A stretch of DNA of 64,000 bases from Lachnospiraceae bacterium (GCA_024697065.1 JAILGE010000028.1:1-64000), one strand, 5' to 3'. Shown: positions 8,505 through 16,211, counted from the stretch's first letter. Numbers and translations: made by a program. The notes: generated by a model not told the origin, from the letters alone.

Positions 8505-8915
8505 TCATTCACGAGGGCCGCATTCCTCGCAACGACCGATTATCACGGTTTTCCCGAAATCAATCTCCAGTCCGTATTCTTCTTTAAGCTTCTCTTCCGC
8601 GTCGGAAAAGATCTCGTTATCAAGATGGTATATTTTCCCGCAATTGGCGCACTTCGCATGCATATGCTTATGACACGAGCCGTGTCCTTCCGAATACTGG
8701 TAACATGCCGCATTTATATCGTTTTCTTTATAACGCAAGAGCTTACCTTCATCGCAAAGACGGTCAATATTGCGGTATATGGTCGAACGGTCGATCGCAG
8801 CCCCGCTTTCAGAAAGAGCTTTCACTATATCTCCCGCGGTAAATCGCTTGTCGGCGTTTGCTTTCAGGTAGTCTATGATCATATTTCTCGCTTTTGTCTT
8901 ATACTCGCCCTTCAT
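8505..8915 (-). CDS. Fur-family metalloregulator (Zur-like)
   Basis: A 136-residue Fur-fold repressor. The winged helix spans about 10-80 with the signature IDRSTIYRNIDRLCDEGKL. The dimerisation domain has two CxxC structural-zinc pairs (CANCG and CEECG) and a His-rich HGSCHKHMHAKC stretch for the regulatory metal. GGAGGAG precedes the start. Its stop is 23 bases from the promoter of the CobW-type GTPase, so it is a natural candidate to regulate that gene according to zinc or iron. The sequence does not separate Zur from Fur or PerR with certainty; the zinc-chaperone neighbour favours Zur. Confidence 0.85.
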   Translation of the reverse strand: MKGEYKTKARNMIIDYLKANADKRFTAGDIVKALSESGAAIDRSTIYRNIDRLCDEGKLLRYKENDINAACYQYSEGHGSCHKHMHAKCANCGKIYHLDNEIFSDAEEKLKEEYGLEIDFGKTVIIGRCEECGPRE

Positions 8916-9009
8916 ACCTGTCTCCTCCGCTTTATCTCTCTGAATTTCAGATATTCTTAGACAGTTCTGTGCTTAACCTAAAAAGATTCTTTATGCAACC
9001 CGCCTTGCT

Positions 9010-9621
9010 TTACCAGTAGCTTTCCACATTATAGCCCCAATAACCTTCGTTTTCCACGAGCCCGTCAAGAGCAAACTTACCACTCTTTATGTAGAGCCTC
9101 ATTTCCTGTTTGTCGGGGTCACCGCTGGTGAGGTATATATTTCCGTCCTTAACCTCGAGTCCGATATTATCACGATATCCCAAGGCAAATGTAGTCTTAT
9201 ACTTAACAACATCGTCAAGTACTGCCTCAAAAGTCAGTGTAAAAACACCAAGCGTAGGCCCTGAACTGACAATGACAGTTTCTTCTTTCCCGTCATTGTC
9301 TATATCAAAAAGTACGGAATCATACATATATTTGACTTTTGTTTCAGGAACCCCTTCAACGGTGACATCCGGTATTTCATATGTCTCTACTTTTGTTGAT
9401 TCTCCTTCTGCATCGGTTGTTTCTTTCGGAGCATTCGGATCCGCTCCCGATTCTCCGGTGAACGAATATTCAACAAGACCTATGGCTGTGGGATCGATCG
9501 TTTCGGCACCGACCTGCGGATCATCGTTCAGCGTGTCAACCTTGGAACATCCGGAAAGCCCGATCGCGAGCAATCCCAAAACAAATGTCATAATCAGTCT
9601 TTTTCTTCTGTTTATCTTCAT
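9010..9621 (-). CDS. Hypothetical secreted lipoprotein
   Basis: A 203-residue protein from the ATG at 9621. The first 25 residues are a lipoprotein signal: basic MKINRRKR, a hydrophobic core, and the lipobox LSGC. The mature part begins with a Thr/Glu/Ala-rich linker (to about residue 85). A compact domain follows with a DIDNDGKEE segment reminiscent of FG-GAP/VCBS calcium-binding loops. Function is unknown. An upstream TTG/ATG pair at 9651/9648 would extend the N-terminus by about 10 residues but spoil the signal peptide. It lies alone between the Fur gene and the alkD region. Confidence 0.7.
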   Translation of the reverse strand: MKINRRKRLIMTFVLGLLAIGLSGCSKVDTLNDDPQVGAETIDPTAIGLVEYSFTGESGADPNAPKETTDAEGESTKVETYEIPDVTVEGVPETKVKYMYDSVLFDIDNDGKEETVIVSSGPTLGVFTLTFEAVLDDVVKYKTTFALGYRDNIGLEVKDGNIYLTSGDPDKQEMRLYIKSGKFALDGLVENEGYWGYNVESYW

Positions 9622-9680
9622 ATTCGATACCGTCCGTATATATATCATCAAAGCGAGGTCAGCGTTTTAGTTTCCTCATC

Positions 9681-9756
9681 TGACACTACTCTAGATTAAT
9701 AGGTTTCTTGCTTGTTGGCAACCCATTCAAGACACTCTTCCTTAAAATCCTCACCG
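9681..9756 (-). pseudogene. Remnant of a second alkD-like gene
   Basis: These 76 bases align without a gap to 10027-10102 inside the intact alkD-like gene, with 13 mismatches by my count (about 83% identity). On the minus strand they read GEDFKEECLEWVANKQETY followed by a stop, against GEDFNEEYLEWVANKRETY in the intact copy. No other part of the gene is found around it, so it is a leftover of a duplicated or previously resident paralogue. Confidence 0.8.
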
Positions 9757-9789
9757 TCTTTTTAAAGGAGGCAAGCACCGCTGCGCATT

Positions 9790-10530
9790 TCAGCGTTTTA
9801 ATGTTCTCAGATATGCTTTATGCTCATCCGTAACCCTGAAGCTTTCAATCGCCTTTTGGATCGCTTTATTGTGTGTCCATGCGTCAAGCCTCTTCTCCTC
9901 TATGAAGACAACACTCTCATCGTAGCGCTTGGCAAGCGCGGTTGCGAAATACCAGGCTATCATCATCTTGATATAGTAATCATCTCCTCCTTGCGGTCGG
10001 TTTTCTGCCGACTGCGTTTCCTTGCCTGACACTTCACCGGAATAGTAGGTTTCACGTTTATTCGCAACCCATTCAAGATACTCTTCATTAAAATCCTCAC
10101 CGAGAAACTCGTTCATAAGGATGCGGATGCCGAATCTTGCGGTATAAACGTGTTCGGAGTCTATCCAGCTCTTAATGATACCGGGGAGCCTGTCATGATG
10201 CTTCGCGAACACCTTCGGGCTCGACTGGTCGCTCACGGGCCAGCAATCAATAAAGGGCAGAAAGCGCTCAACCTCAGAAACACATTCGTCGAAATCCTTG
10301 ATCATCGAGATCAGAAAAAAGTGCACGAGATTCTCCTCGTAGTACTTGTGAGGCAGCTCCCGGAGAAACTCCTGCGCCTCGCTCGTTCCCTTGATCTCTT
10401 TGGCGATACGGCGCATGTCCGGCGTTTTGACACCGATGATCGTGTCCTTATCTATGTTCGGAACAAGCTTGCTCTGAAAATCCCTGTATTTCTCGTTTCC
10501 GCATTTCTTTAGTCTTTCAATTACCGTCAT
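9790..10530 (-). CDS. AlkD-like DNA alkylation repair protein (HEAT-like)
   Basis: A 246-residue all-helical protein of the AlkC/AlkD family, DNA glycosylases built of HEAT-like repeats that excise N3- and N7-alkylpurines without base flipping. The N-terminal GVKTPDMRRIAKEIKG and the DCWPVSD stretch with a following WIDSEHVYTARFGI segment match the family. Length is normal. The start has an excellent AAAGGAGG. A fragment of a close paralogue lies just beyond the stop. It stands alone with its own leader. Small-molecule or DNA activity is inferred from family membership only. Confidence 0.85.
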   Translation of the reverse strand: MTVIERLKKCGNEKYRDFQSKLVPNIDKDTIIGVKTPDMRRIAKEIKGTSEAQEFLRELPHKYYEENLVHFFLISMIKDFDECVSEVERFLPFIDCWPVSDQSSPKVFAKHHDRLPGIIKSWIDSEHVYTARFGIRILMNEFLGEDFNEEYLEWVANKRETYYSGEVSGKETQSAENRPQGGDDYYIKMMIAWYFATALAKRYDESVVFIEEKRLDAWTHNKAIQKAIESFRVTDEHKAYLRTLKR

Positions 10531-10562
10531 ACAATTCCTCCTTTGAGTACCGTTGCCGGTAA

Positions 10563-10588
10563 ATGTATTCCTTGTTCAGTGAATACAT
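10563..10588. repeat. Hairpin in the leader of the alkD-like gene
   Basis: ATGTATTC (10563-10570) and GAATACAT (10581-10588) pair around a 10-base loop, 33 bases upstream of the start codon. It could be a leader structure or an operator. Nothing links it to a known regulator. Confidence 0.3.
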
Positions 10589-10625
10589 GCGGCATCTTTC
10601 TAATTCTGTCCTTACTTGAAGTCGC

Positions 10626-10653
10626 TATATAAGAAGCGATCAGATTCTGCAAG
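10626..10653 (-). promoter_or_regulatory. Candidate promoter of the alkD-like gene
   Basis: On the minus strand TTGCAG (10648-10653) and TATATA (10626-10631) are separated by 16 bases, about 95 bases before the start codon. Confidence 0.35.
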
Positions 10654-10731
10654 TTATCGAAACACTAATTTTGTCTTTTGAAAAATTGTGTCGTTAACGC
10701 ATCAATTTATTCTGTAACCATTAGAAATTTA

Positions 10732-10926
10732 CTAAGTAAGCTTCTCTACTCCGGACTCAGATTGATCTACCTCGGGATTTCGGTTTGTCATAACAACAGA
10801 AATCTCTCCTGTCGCGAAATTCATTTTCAGCATGCTCTGTCCGTTTTCTCCCCAGCCCTGCGACACCATCGTGTCATTGCCTCGCAGGAACAGACCAAGC
10901 TTTGCGATGAACTTTTTCCAATTCAA
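10732..10926 (-). pseudogene. C-terminal debris of a serine hydrolase (beta-lactamase-like)
   Basis: A 64-residue open frame whose last 45 residues (from VSQGWGENGQ through VVMTNRNPEV) resemble the C-terminal end of class C beta-lactamase-type serine hydrolases, which carry a similar Gly-rich turn followed by a VVMTNR strand. The active-site Ser, Tyr and most of the fold are absent. A shifted frame overlaps it, encoding MSKEELREAYVEAMIELEKV, which is also unattached. The first 17 residues look unrelated to the family. I read it as gene debris, not a working small protein. Confidence 0.4.
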
Positions 10927-11180
10927 TCATAGCCTCGACATACGCTTCCCTAAGTTCTTCTTTAGACATGTATCGCATGAAAGAACCTTTTTCTGTTTAT
11001 AATAATCCATACCTCGCCATACAGATTTACTGCTGGCTTGTTGTACCCGCTGATCATTCCAATATCATCGGTCTTCGCAATACTTTTTCTCTCCGAGCTG
11101 TCTCTGTTGATATTTCCCTTGAAAAGTTGGACTACCGTCTCGGTGGTGGTATTTTCAATTCAATATACTCATATCCAACT
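10927..11180. other. Non-coding or decayed stretch
   Basis: Between the hydrolase fragment and the palindrome I see only short frames broken by stops on both strands. A minus-strand stretch reading TDDIGMISGYNKPAVNLYG has coding-like composition but ends quickly. With the fragments on either side it forms about 700 bases of probable gene remains. Confidence 0.4.
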
Positions 11181-11243
11181 TCAATTGCCTCATTTTTCAA
11201 AAAATGAGGCAATTGAAAGAGTAAATGAGGCAATTAATGAGGC
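11181..11243. repeat. Perfect 36-base palindrome plus AATGAGGC repeats
   Basis: 11181-11197 and 11200-11216 are 17-base exact inverted copies around a two-base centre. AATGAGGCAATT occurs at 11203 and 11224, and AATGAGGC again at 11236, spaced by multiples of three. On the plus strand this encodes NEAIERVNEAINEAI, like the repetitive tails of some RecG/AlbA_2-type ATP-binding proteins. It may therefore be a coding remnant. It also sits just past the stop of the PARG-like gene, where a terminator would be expected, but no T run follows. Confidence 0.6.
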
Positions 11244-11245
11244 TA

Positions 11246-12046
11246 TCATTCAAAGCACTTCCTGAATGCCGTAATGTTTTTCCCATCCTCCGCACCATAT
11301 ATCGCGAAGCATATATTCTCGAAGCAGTACCCGTACTTATCGTCTATTATGACTCTGCGGAAGTATTCGGATACATCCTCCGGCTTGTTTCCGAAGGCTC
11401 CGCAGCCCCACGCTCCCAGGATGATATCCTTGTAGCCGTATTTTGCGGCCGCGGCAAGCATTATCCTGATCCTTCTGATGAAAGTCTCTTCTATGAGCTT
11501 ATTGCTTGCAAGGAGCGCCGCTCCGAACCTGTTGGGAGCAGGTACCGTTACCACTGCCATGGTTACAGGTTCTTCCAACAGTTCATATTTCTCGTCACGG
11601 ATGACGACCACCTCAGGTGATATCAGCATATAGTCCGATTCGACACGCCCAGGATGAAGGTTGTTATATCTGTACATCTTAGAAGCTTCTTTTGAAGTAA
11701 TAGACTCATAGAGACTGCTGCATCTGCACAGAGCTTCTTCCTGCGTACTTGCTCCAAGTAAAAAACCGCCTCCGGGATTATGAGCATTTGCGAAATTCAT
11801 CACAAGCGGGTTTTTATACATCCTGCCGGCCTGAAATGAATCGGCATTTATGACATTTATCCTGCACATCTCATCTTTCATCAGAGACGAGATGCCCTTT
11901 TCCAGATATGCCTTTCCGTCCTCCGGAGAAATGACGACCACGCTGTCGGTCTTTACCGCAGGAAAAAGTACTCCCCTGTCGCCGAGCATATATTTGCCGT
12001 CTTTTACGATATTTAAGGTCTGCTTTGCAATTGCTATATTGTTCAT
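11246..12046 (-). CDS. PARG-like macrodomain protein (TIGR02452 type)
   Basis: A 266-residue bacterial poly(ADP-ribose) glycohydrolase-like macrodomain. The signature is intact: PGGGFLLGASTQEEALCR gives GGG at 92-94 and the catalytic QEE at 102-104. FANAHN precedes it, and GAWGCGAFGN contributes the distal ribose-phosphate loop. Such enzymes hydrolyse ADP-ribose from proteins or nucleic acids, and bacterial forms also occur in toxin-reversal settings (family knowledge). Its ATG overlaps the stop of the acylphosphatase by four bases, so the two are translationally coupled. It is the last gene of the VYGPP-lipoprotein/radical SAM operon. Whether ADP-ribose plays a part in that system is open. 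Confidence 0.85.
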   Translation of the reverse strand: MNNIAIAKQTLNIVKDGKYMLGDRGVLFPAVKTDSVVVISPEDGKAYLEKGISSLMKDEMCRINVINADSFQAGRMYKNPLVMNFANAHNPGGGFLLGASTQEEALCRCSSLYESITSKEASKMYRYNNLHPGRVESDYMLISPEVVVIRDEKYELLEEPVTMAVVTVPAPNRFGAALLASNKLIEETFIRRIRIMLAAAAKYGYKDIILGAWGCGAFGNKPEDVSEYFRRVIIDDKYGYCFENICFAIYGAEDGKNITAFRKCFE

Positions 12047-12309
12047 ATAGTTCTAAACCCCATTTCATCCTCTACAGGAGTCAGTTTTTGGACATCCATG
12101 CTTTCTATCATCACATATCGCCCCTGACCTATCGCTGTGATAACCGCATCTACGGATTCCTCCGAGCCCTGTATCTCCATGCTCACACTTCCGTCCCATT
12201 CATTTCTGACCCAGCCGGTACAGCCATACATTTCAGCCGCATGCATAGCCCTGTAGCGAAAGCCGACACCCTGTACGGCACCGTAAAATACTATATATTT
12301 TCGAACCAT
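12043..12309 (-). CDS. acyP: Acylphosphatase
   Basis: An 88-residue acylphosphatase, the full family length, hydrolysing carboxyl-phosphate bonds. The phosphate loop VQGVGFRYR carries the catalytic Arg18. Asn36 in GWVRNEWDGSV positions the water; the 18-residue spacing equals that of the vertebrate enzymes. It starts three bases after the radical SAM gene and overlaps the PARG-like gene by four bases, so it belongs to that operon. Acylphosphatases are common housekeeping genes, so the linkage may be incidental. Confidence 0.92.
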   Translation of the reverse strand: MVRKYIVFYGAVQGVGFRYRAMHAAEMYGCTGWVRNEWDGSVSMEIQGSEESVDAVITAIGQGRYVMIESMDVQKLTPVEDEMGFRTI

Positions 12310-12312
12310 AGT

Positions 12313-13380
12313 CTAGAACAGCACTCCCTTAAAGCACACCTTCGGCTTTTCATTCTCATAATCCCAGCTGTGGTATGCGTCGCCTCTGCACCACTTTGCT
12401 TCCGGGCAGGCCGCACATTTCTCGTTACGCTCGGAAAGCGGTGTACGGTATATTTCAAATCGTTCTTTCCACAGCTTTGTAAAGCTCTCTGAATTTATAT
12501 TACCCTGTATGGTCTTTTCATTTCTCGGGATATCGATGCAGGCAGTCACGTCACCGTTAACCAGTACTCCCGCAACATAGATTCCCGCATTGCATAGGAA
12601 ATACCAGTCACGTACTTCCGCCTCGTATTCCAGTCCCAGGAAATGAGTACAGGAGTATGTTACCGGAATCCGCTTTTTCCGCTTCTCCTTTATGAACTCC
12701 ATTATCATACGGTTATCATCCGCAGTAAGCAGCATATCCGGAACCATCTCGGCACGGCCTATAGGCTCGATGCCGGTCAGTCGCCACTCATTGATATCCA
12801 TCCCGTCGAACACATCAAAAAGCGCATCCAGCTCATCTATATTCTCATGATTCACGACCGTCGTGACCATTATATTAAAGCAGTCTTCATCAATAAGATT
12901 CTGTATGCCTTCCATTCCCAGCTTATATGCGTCCTTAAGGCCTCTGTAGCGGTCATGGGTTTCAGGCAGGCCATCGATACTTAGTGATATGCTCTTCATC
13001 CCCGCTTCCTTCAGATGATGAGCCACCTCTTTCGTGATAAGCGTCCCGTTGCTGGTCATCCCCCACTTGAATCCCAGCTCTTGTGTATATTCCATGAGCT
13101 CAAAAAAATCCGGATACAGAAGAGGCTCACCGCCTGTCACGGCGATCAGCGCCTTTGTCCCGAAATTCTCTTTTACTTCATCCAGAAGCGACTTATATTT
13201 TTCCACAGGCAGCCCGTCCGGCAGATTCCCGCCACAGCTGCTTCCGCAGTGAAAGCAATGTTCGTTGCACTTAAGCGTCAGCTCTAAAAAAAGCTGCTTA
13301 AGAATCGGTTCCTTACGCAGCTTTTTCTGATAGTCCGCAAGTGTATCCAGATTACGTATCTTGATCTCTTCCCTTGTCAT
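12313..13380 (-). CDS. Radical SAM/SPASM enzyme, probable lipoprotein maturase
   Basis: A 355-residue radical SAM protein. The [4Fe-4S] cysteines are Cys38, Cys42 and Cys45 in LTLKCNEHCFHCG, followed by the SAM-binding VTGGEPLLYPDF. The C-terminal half carries a SPASM-type auxiliary-cluster pattern: a Cys in FLCNAG, GDVTAC, then Cys322, Cys325 and Cys331 in CAACPEAKWC, and Cys349. SPASM enzymes mostly modify peptides. It lies 18 bases downstream of a lipoprotein gene carrying three VYGPP motifs, the obvious substrate candidate. From memory, Bacteroidetes have a radical SAM family paired with small lipoproteins bearing a YGTP-type motif; this looks like a Firmicute counterpart. The chemistry is unknown. 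Confidence 0.85.
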   Translation of the reverse strand: MTREEIKIRNLDTLADYQKKLRKEPILKQLFLELTLKCNEHCFHCGSSCGGNLPDGLPVEKYKSLLDEVKENFGTKALIAVTGGEPLLYPDFFELMEYTQELGFKWGMTSNGTLITKEVAHHLKEAGMKSISLSIDGLPETHDRYRGLKDAYKLGMEGIQNLIDEDCFNIMVTTVVNHENIDELDALFDVFDGMDINEWRLTGIEPIGRAEMVPDMLLTADDNRMIMEFIKEKRKKRIPVTYSCTHFLGLEYEAEVRDWYFLCNAGIYVAGVLVNGDVTACIDIPRNEKTIQGNINSESFTKLWKERFEIYRTPLSERNEKCAACPEAKWCRGDAYHSWDYENEKPKVCFKGVLF

Positions 13381-13398
13381 CCGTCACTATCCTGTAAA

Positions 13399-13758
13399 TT
13401 AAAAATCTTCCGGCGGTCCGTACACATCAGGCAGCTCATTATCCTCGACGTTAACTGTCGGTGTCGGAGCATCAGTCACTTCCGGTGCGTCCGTAGCTTC
13501 ACCCCGCTCATTTTCATGCTCTTCCAGTACCTGAGGAGGACCATATACAGCTGCCGGTTCGTTATCATCCACGCCCATGGTCGTCTGAGGCGATATTGCA
13601 TCTCCACTCAAACTGTTACCATCGTCTTCGATCTGAATATTATTATTGCCGGGATCATAACCAGGCGGGCCGTACACGCAGCCCGAGAAACCACCCACTG
13701 AGAACAGCGTGGTGGCAGCCAGCCCAAATACTGCCGCTTTCTTTTTCGTCATCTTCAT
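13399..13758 (-). CDS. Small lipoprotein with three VYGPP motifs, candidate radical SAM substrate
   Basis: A 119-residue precursor. A Lys-rich start and hydrophobic core lead to a lipobox-like FSGC with Cys27, so the mature protein would begin C-V-Y-G-P-P. The pentapeptide VYGPP occurs at 28-32, 71-75 and 112-116. The last two follow near-identical acidic leaders (DDNEPAA and EDNELPD), and the third sits three residues from the C-terminus. The rest is low-complexity Asp/Glu/Thr/Pro-rich linker. GGAGGGG lies seven bases before the ATG. The gene starts the radical SAM operon. Periodic identical cores on a flexible chain are what a multi-site modified substrate looks like; no modification is proven. 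Confidence 0.8.
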   Translation of the reverse strand: MKMTKKKAAVFGLAATTLFSVGGFSGCVYGPPGYDPGNNNIQIEDDGNSLSGDAISPQTTMGVDDNEPAAVYGPPQVLEEHENERGEATDAPEVTDAPTPTVNVEDNELPDVYGPPEDF

Positions 13759-13782
13759 TGGCTAACCCCTCCGAATGGTTTC

Positions 13783-13791
13783 ATTATACCA
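13783..13791 (-). promoter_or_regulatory. Extended -10 promoter of the lipoprotein/radical SAM operon
   Basis: On the minus strand TGG immediately precedes a perfect TATAAT (13783-13788), an extended -10. No good -35 is seen, because that position falls in the end of the licD-like gene. The leader would be about 18 bases. It lets the operon be expressed apart from the glycan cluster upstream. Confidence 0.5.
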
Positions 13792-13794
13792 TAA

Positions 13795-14685
13795 TCACTT
13801 GCCCAGCACTTCCTTATATGATCTCTCTGTATCGATGATGAGATCCGGGTGGAATGCCGTGCCCTTTATGGGTGTCATATAATCCTTACCGAACTGTGCC
13901 TTAAGCACCTCGTCATACATGAAGGGGGCTGGCAGCTTAGTATTTTCAAATTCGAGCCAGACCGTCTTATCATACCATTCGGATCGTATCTTTTTGACAC
14001 TCTTTACATCATGCCAGAAAAGCAGCTTATCGACTAAGCCTGTATCAGGCACGGCCTTTACCACTTCTTCGGTTTTCCTGTATACGGAAGCCACATTGCC
14101 ATACTTAAGTCTTCTCTTTAATATCCCATACTTACATCGAAGCTTCGTCAATGCACTCCCCTTGATATCACGCTGCGTCAGTATCGTCATCACATCATGA
14201 TAAGCATTTAATTCATCTATCTCCTTCTTAAGATCATCTTCATTATCAGGTATGTTATCCATTACAAAGATATCCAGAAACATTCCCTGATTGATCTTGG
14301 ATGTATATGCTTCCGAAGGGATCGCCGCACAGGTATCACTTTTGCGAAGCTGCGCATGTCCTCTGAAATAATCCTTTTCCGAGTATGCCGTCTGGAGGAA
14401 AAAAGGATCTTTGAACTTGTCCCCGCATTCATGTATCAGCCTGTCATAATCCTTCCTGAACATTATGAGATCTATGTCATCATCCCACGGAATAAATCCT
14501 CCGTGTCTTACAACGCCAAGTAAAGTCCCCTGATCCGCATAATACGGCAGATCATTTTCCCTGCATACTCTGTCGAATTCACTAAGCAGTTCCAGTTCCA
14601 CAGCCCATATCTTCTTCGTAGAAGCGGTTACGGTATGTCCGCTTCTTACTTCTTCTCTGTAGAATTCCTCCGGCAGTTCGATCAC
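13795..14685 (-). CDS. LicD-family phosphotransferase
   Basis: A 296-residue LicD/fukutin-related nucleotidyltransferase-fold protein. These transfer phosphocholine or similar phospho-alcohols onto glycans. Diagnostic blocks are YADQGTLLGVVRHGGFIPWDDDIDL, with the catalytic DDDID acids near residue 70, and a DIFVMDNIPD strand. It is the last gene of the 27-kb glycan cluster. A CDP-choline pathway (LicA, LicC) is not present here, so the donor may be CDP-choline made elsewhere, CDP-glycerol or another activated alcohol. Confidence 0.88.
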   Translation of the reverse strand: MIELPEEFYREEVRSGHTVTASTKKIWAVELELLSEFDRVCRENDLPYYADQGTLLGVVRHGGFIPWDDDIDLIMFRKDYDRLIHECGDKFKDPFFLQTAYSEKDYFRGHAQLRKSDTCAAIPSEAYTSKINQGMFLDIFVMDNIPDNEDDLKKEIDELNAYHDVMTILTQRDIKGSALTKLRCKYGILKRRLKYGNVASVYRKTEEVVKAVPDTGLVDKLLFWHDVKSVKKIRSEWYDKTVWLEFENTKLPAPFMYDEVLKAQFGKDYMTPIKGTAFHPDLIIDTERSYKEVLGK

Positions 14686-14740
14686 TGTTTTTTCTCCATT
14701 CTATGATTTTCTATAATCACTTTTCTTTAATCGCTTTTCT

Positions 14741-16204
14741 TTAGGATTTATTCTTTAGGCACTTAACCTTTATCCATTTTAAGAAAGTAATCGCAAAGCT
14801 GTCCCGAAATACGAACATGGCAACAATATATATCACTGCCCCTGCGACAAACTGTACTAAAGTAAACACAACCCCGCTTAAGCCCGTCCCCGTCAAAAGC
14901 AATATGCCTCCGAACATGATAAGCGATGCGGCAAGCTTCTTAACAGACATATGTAACAGCTGTGATATCCTCACAACGTCTCTGCTCATATATATATATA
15001 TCAGACTTATCACCAGTTCTGCAGCGACAGATCCTACTGCGGCCCCCGCTGCTCCATATCGCGGTATCAGTATCAGATTCAGCACTACATTTACCGCCGC
15101 ACCTGCTATTATCCCTTTAGTACTCCTGACTCTCTGTCCCGAAGGTGTAAGATACTGGCTTCCCAACACATTACTGATGCAGATGATCACCGGAAGGGGT
15201 GCCAGCAGACACAGGAGATATCCCGTTCTCTCGAATCCTTCTCCGAAGAACCATAAGACAAAATTGCCGGATACCGCCACCAGTCCGAACATTACAGGTA
15301 TGGAAAGAGACAGCAGAAAATCATAGGAGTCTGATATCTTTTTCTTCATCTCCGTGATCTTACCTTCCGAAAAAAGATAAGACATCCTCGCGTACATCAC
15401 GGTATTGAGTGAAAATACAACAGACTGTATCATCCTTATGATCTTAACAGCCTGCTCATAATATCCGTTCTCGGCTTCGTTCCCCGTTATGAATCCGATC
15501 ATGGATTTATCAAGTATCGTATAAACCGACGTTGCCGCAGATGGAATAAAATATGCAAACGTATTTTTCAAATGAGAAAACGGATGTATATCTCTGACAC
15601 TTACCTTCTCAAGCATTCCTTTCAGGCTAAGCCACATGGACAGATTTCCCACAAGGCCTGTTGCACACAGCAATGCCATGTAAAGCAGCAGATCGTCCGC
15701 ATCCTTTACAAGTGTAAAAAGAACGATGATACCTGCGAGCTTTATCACCGCATTCCTGGCGACAATGAGTCCGAACTTTTCAAATCCGCCAAAATACCAG
15801 GAGATATCAAATGCAACGGAAAAGATCTGCAAGGTCAATACCGCATAGTAGATCCTGTATTTTCCGGCCATGTATACCCATATCGCCCATAATGCCAGTA
15901 CAAATACAGAGGATATCAGACTTAAGCCTTCTATCTCCCAGAAAAGTCTGCTGCTCTTTTTCCTGTCATTCCTGGCCATGGCTATCTCACGCTGTCCGTA
16001 GGTAGCCGTTCCAAGCACTGCTATGAGCGTAAAGAATGCTGCATTTGATGACGTGAAGCTCTGTATTCCTATTTTATCTTCACCCAATACTCTTGAAGTA
16101 TACGGTGCTGTTATGAGCGGAGTGATAACGGCAAGGATCTGATACAGGGTATTATATATATAATTTTTCTTAATGCTTGGAAGCTTATTATCGCCTGATT
16201 CCAT
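14741..16204 (-). CDS. Wzx-type polysaccharide flippase
   Basis: A 487-residue membrane protein with about 12-14 hydrophobic helices, of the MOP superfamily polysaccharide-transport group. The opening NYIYNTLYQILAVITPLITAPYTSRVLG matches Gram-positive Wzx/RfbX proteins, and VLGSQYLTPSGQ is a typical mid-loop. It would flip undecaprenyl-linked oligosaccharides to the outer face. It sits near the distal end of the cluster after the glycosyltransferases. Its presence makes a Wzx-dependent route likely, though no Wzy was recognised. Confidence 0.9.
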   Translation of the reverse strand: MESGDNKLPSIKKNYIYNTLYQILAVITPLITAPYTSRVLGEDKIGIQSFTSSNAAFFTLIAVLGTATYGQREIAMARNDRKKSSRLFWEIEGLSLISSVFVLALWAIWVYMAGKYRIYYAVLTLQIFSVAFDISWYFGGFEKFGLIVARNAVIKLAGIIVLFTLVKDADDLLLYMALLCATGLVGNLSMWLSLKGMLEKVSVRDIHPFSHLKNTFAYFIPSAATSVYTILDKSMIGFITGNEAENGYYEQAVKIIRMIQSVVFSLNTVMYARMSYLFSEGKITEMKKKISDSYDFLLSLSIPVMFGLVAVSGNFVLWFFGEGFERTGYLLCLLAPLPVIICISNVLGSQYLTPSGQRVRSTKGIIAGAAVNVVLNLILIPRYGAAGAAVGSVAAELVISLIYIYMSRDVVRISQLLHMSVKKLAASLIMFGGILLLTGTGLSGVVFTLVQFVAGAVIYIVAMFVFRDSFAITFLKWIKVKCLKNKS

Positions 16205-16211
16205 GGATGTA

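Noticed and set aside
11181-11216. Insertion-sequence terminal repeat
   Set aside because: No transposase, no second copy and no target-site duplication were seen in the window.
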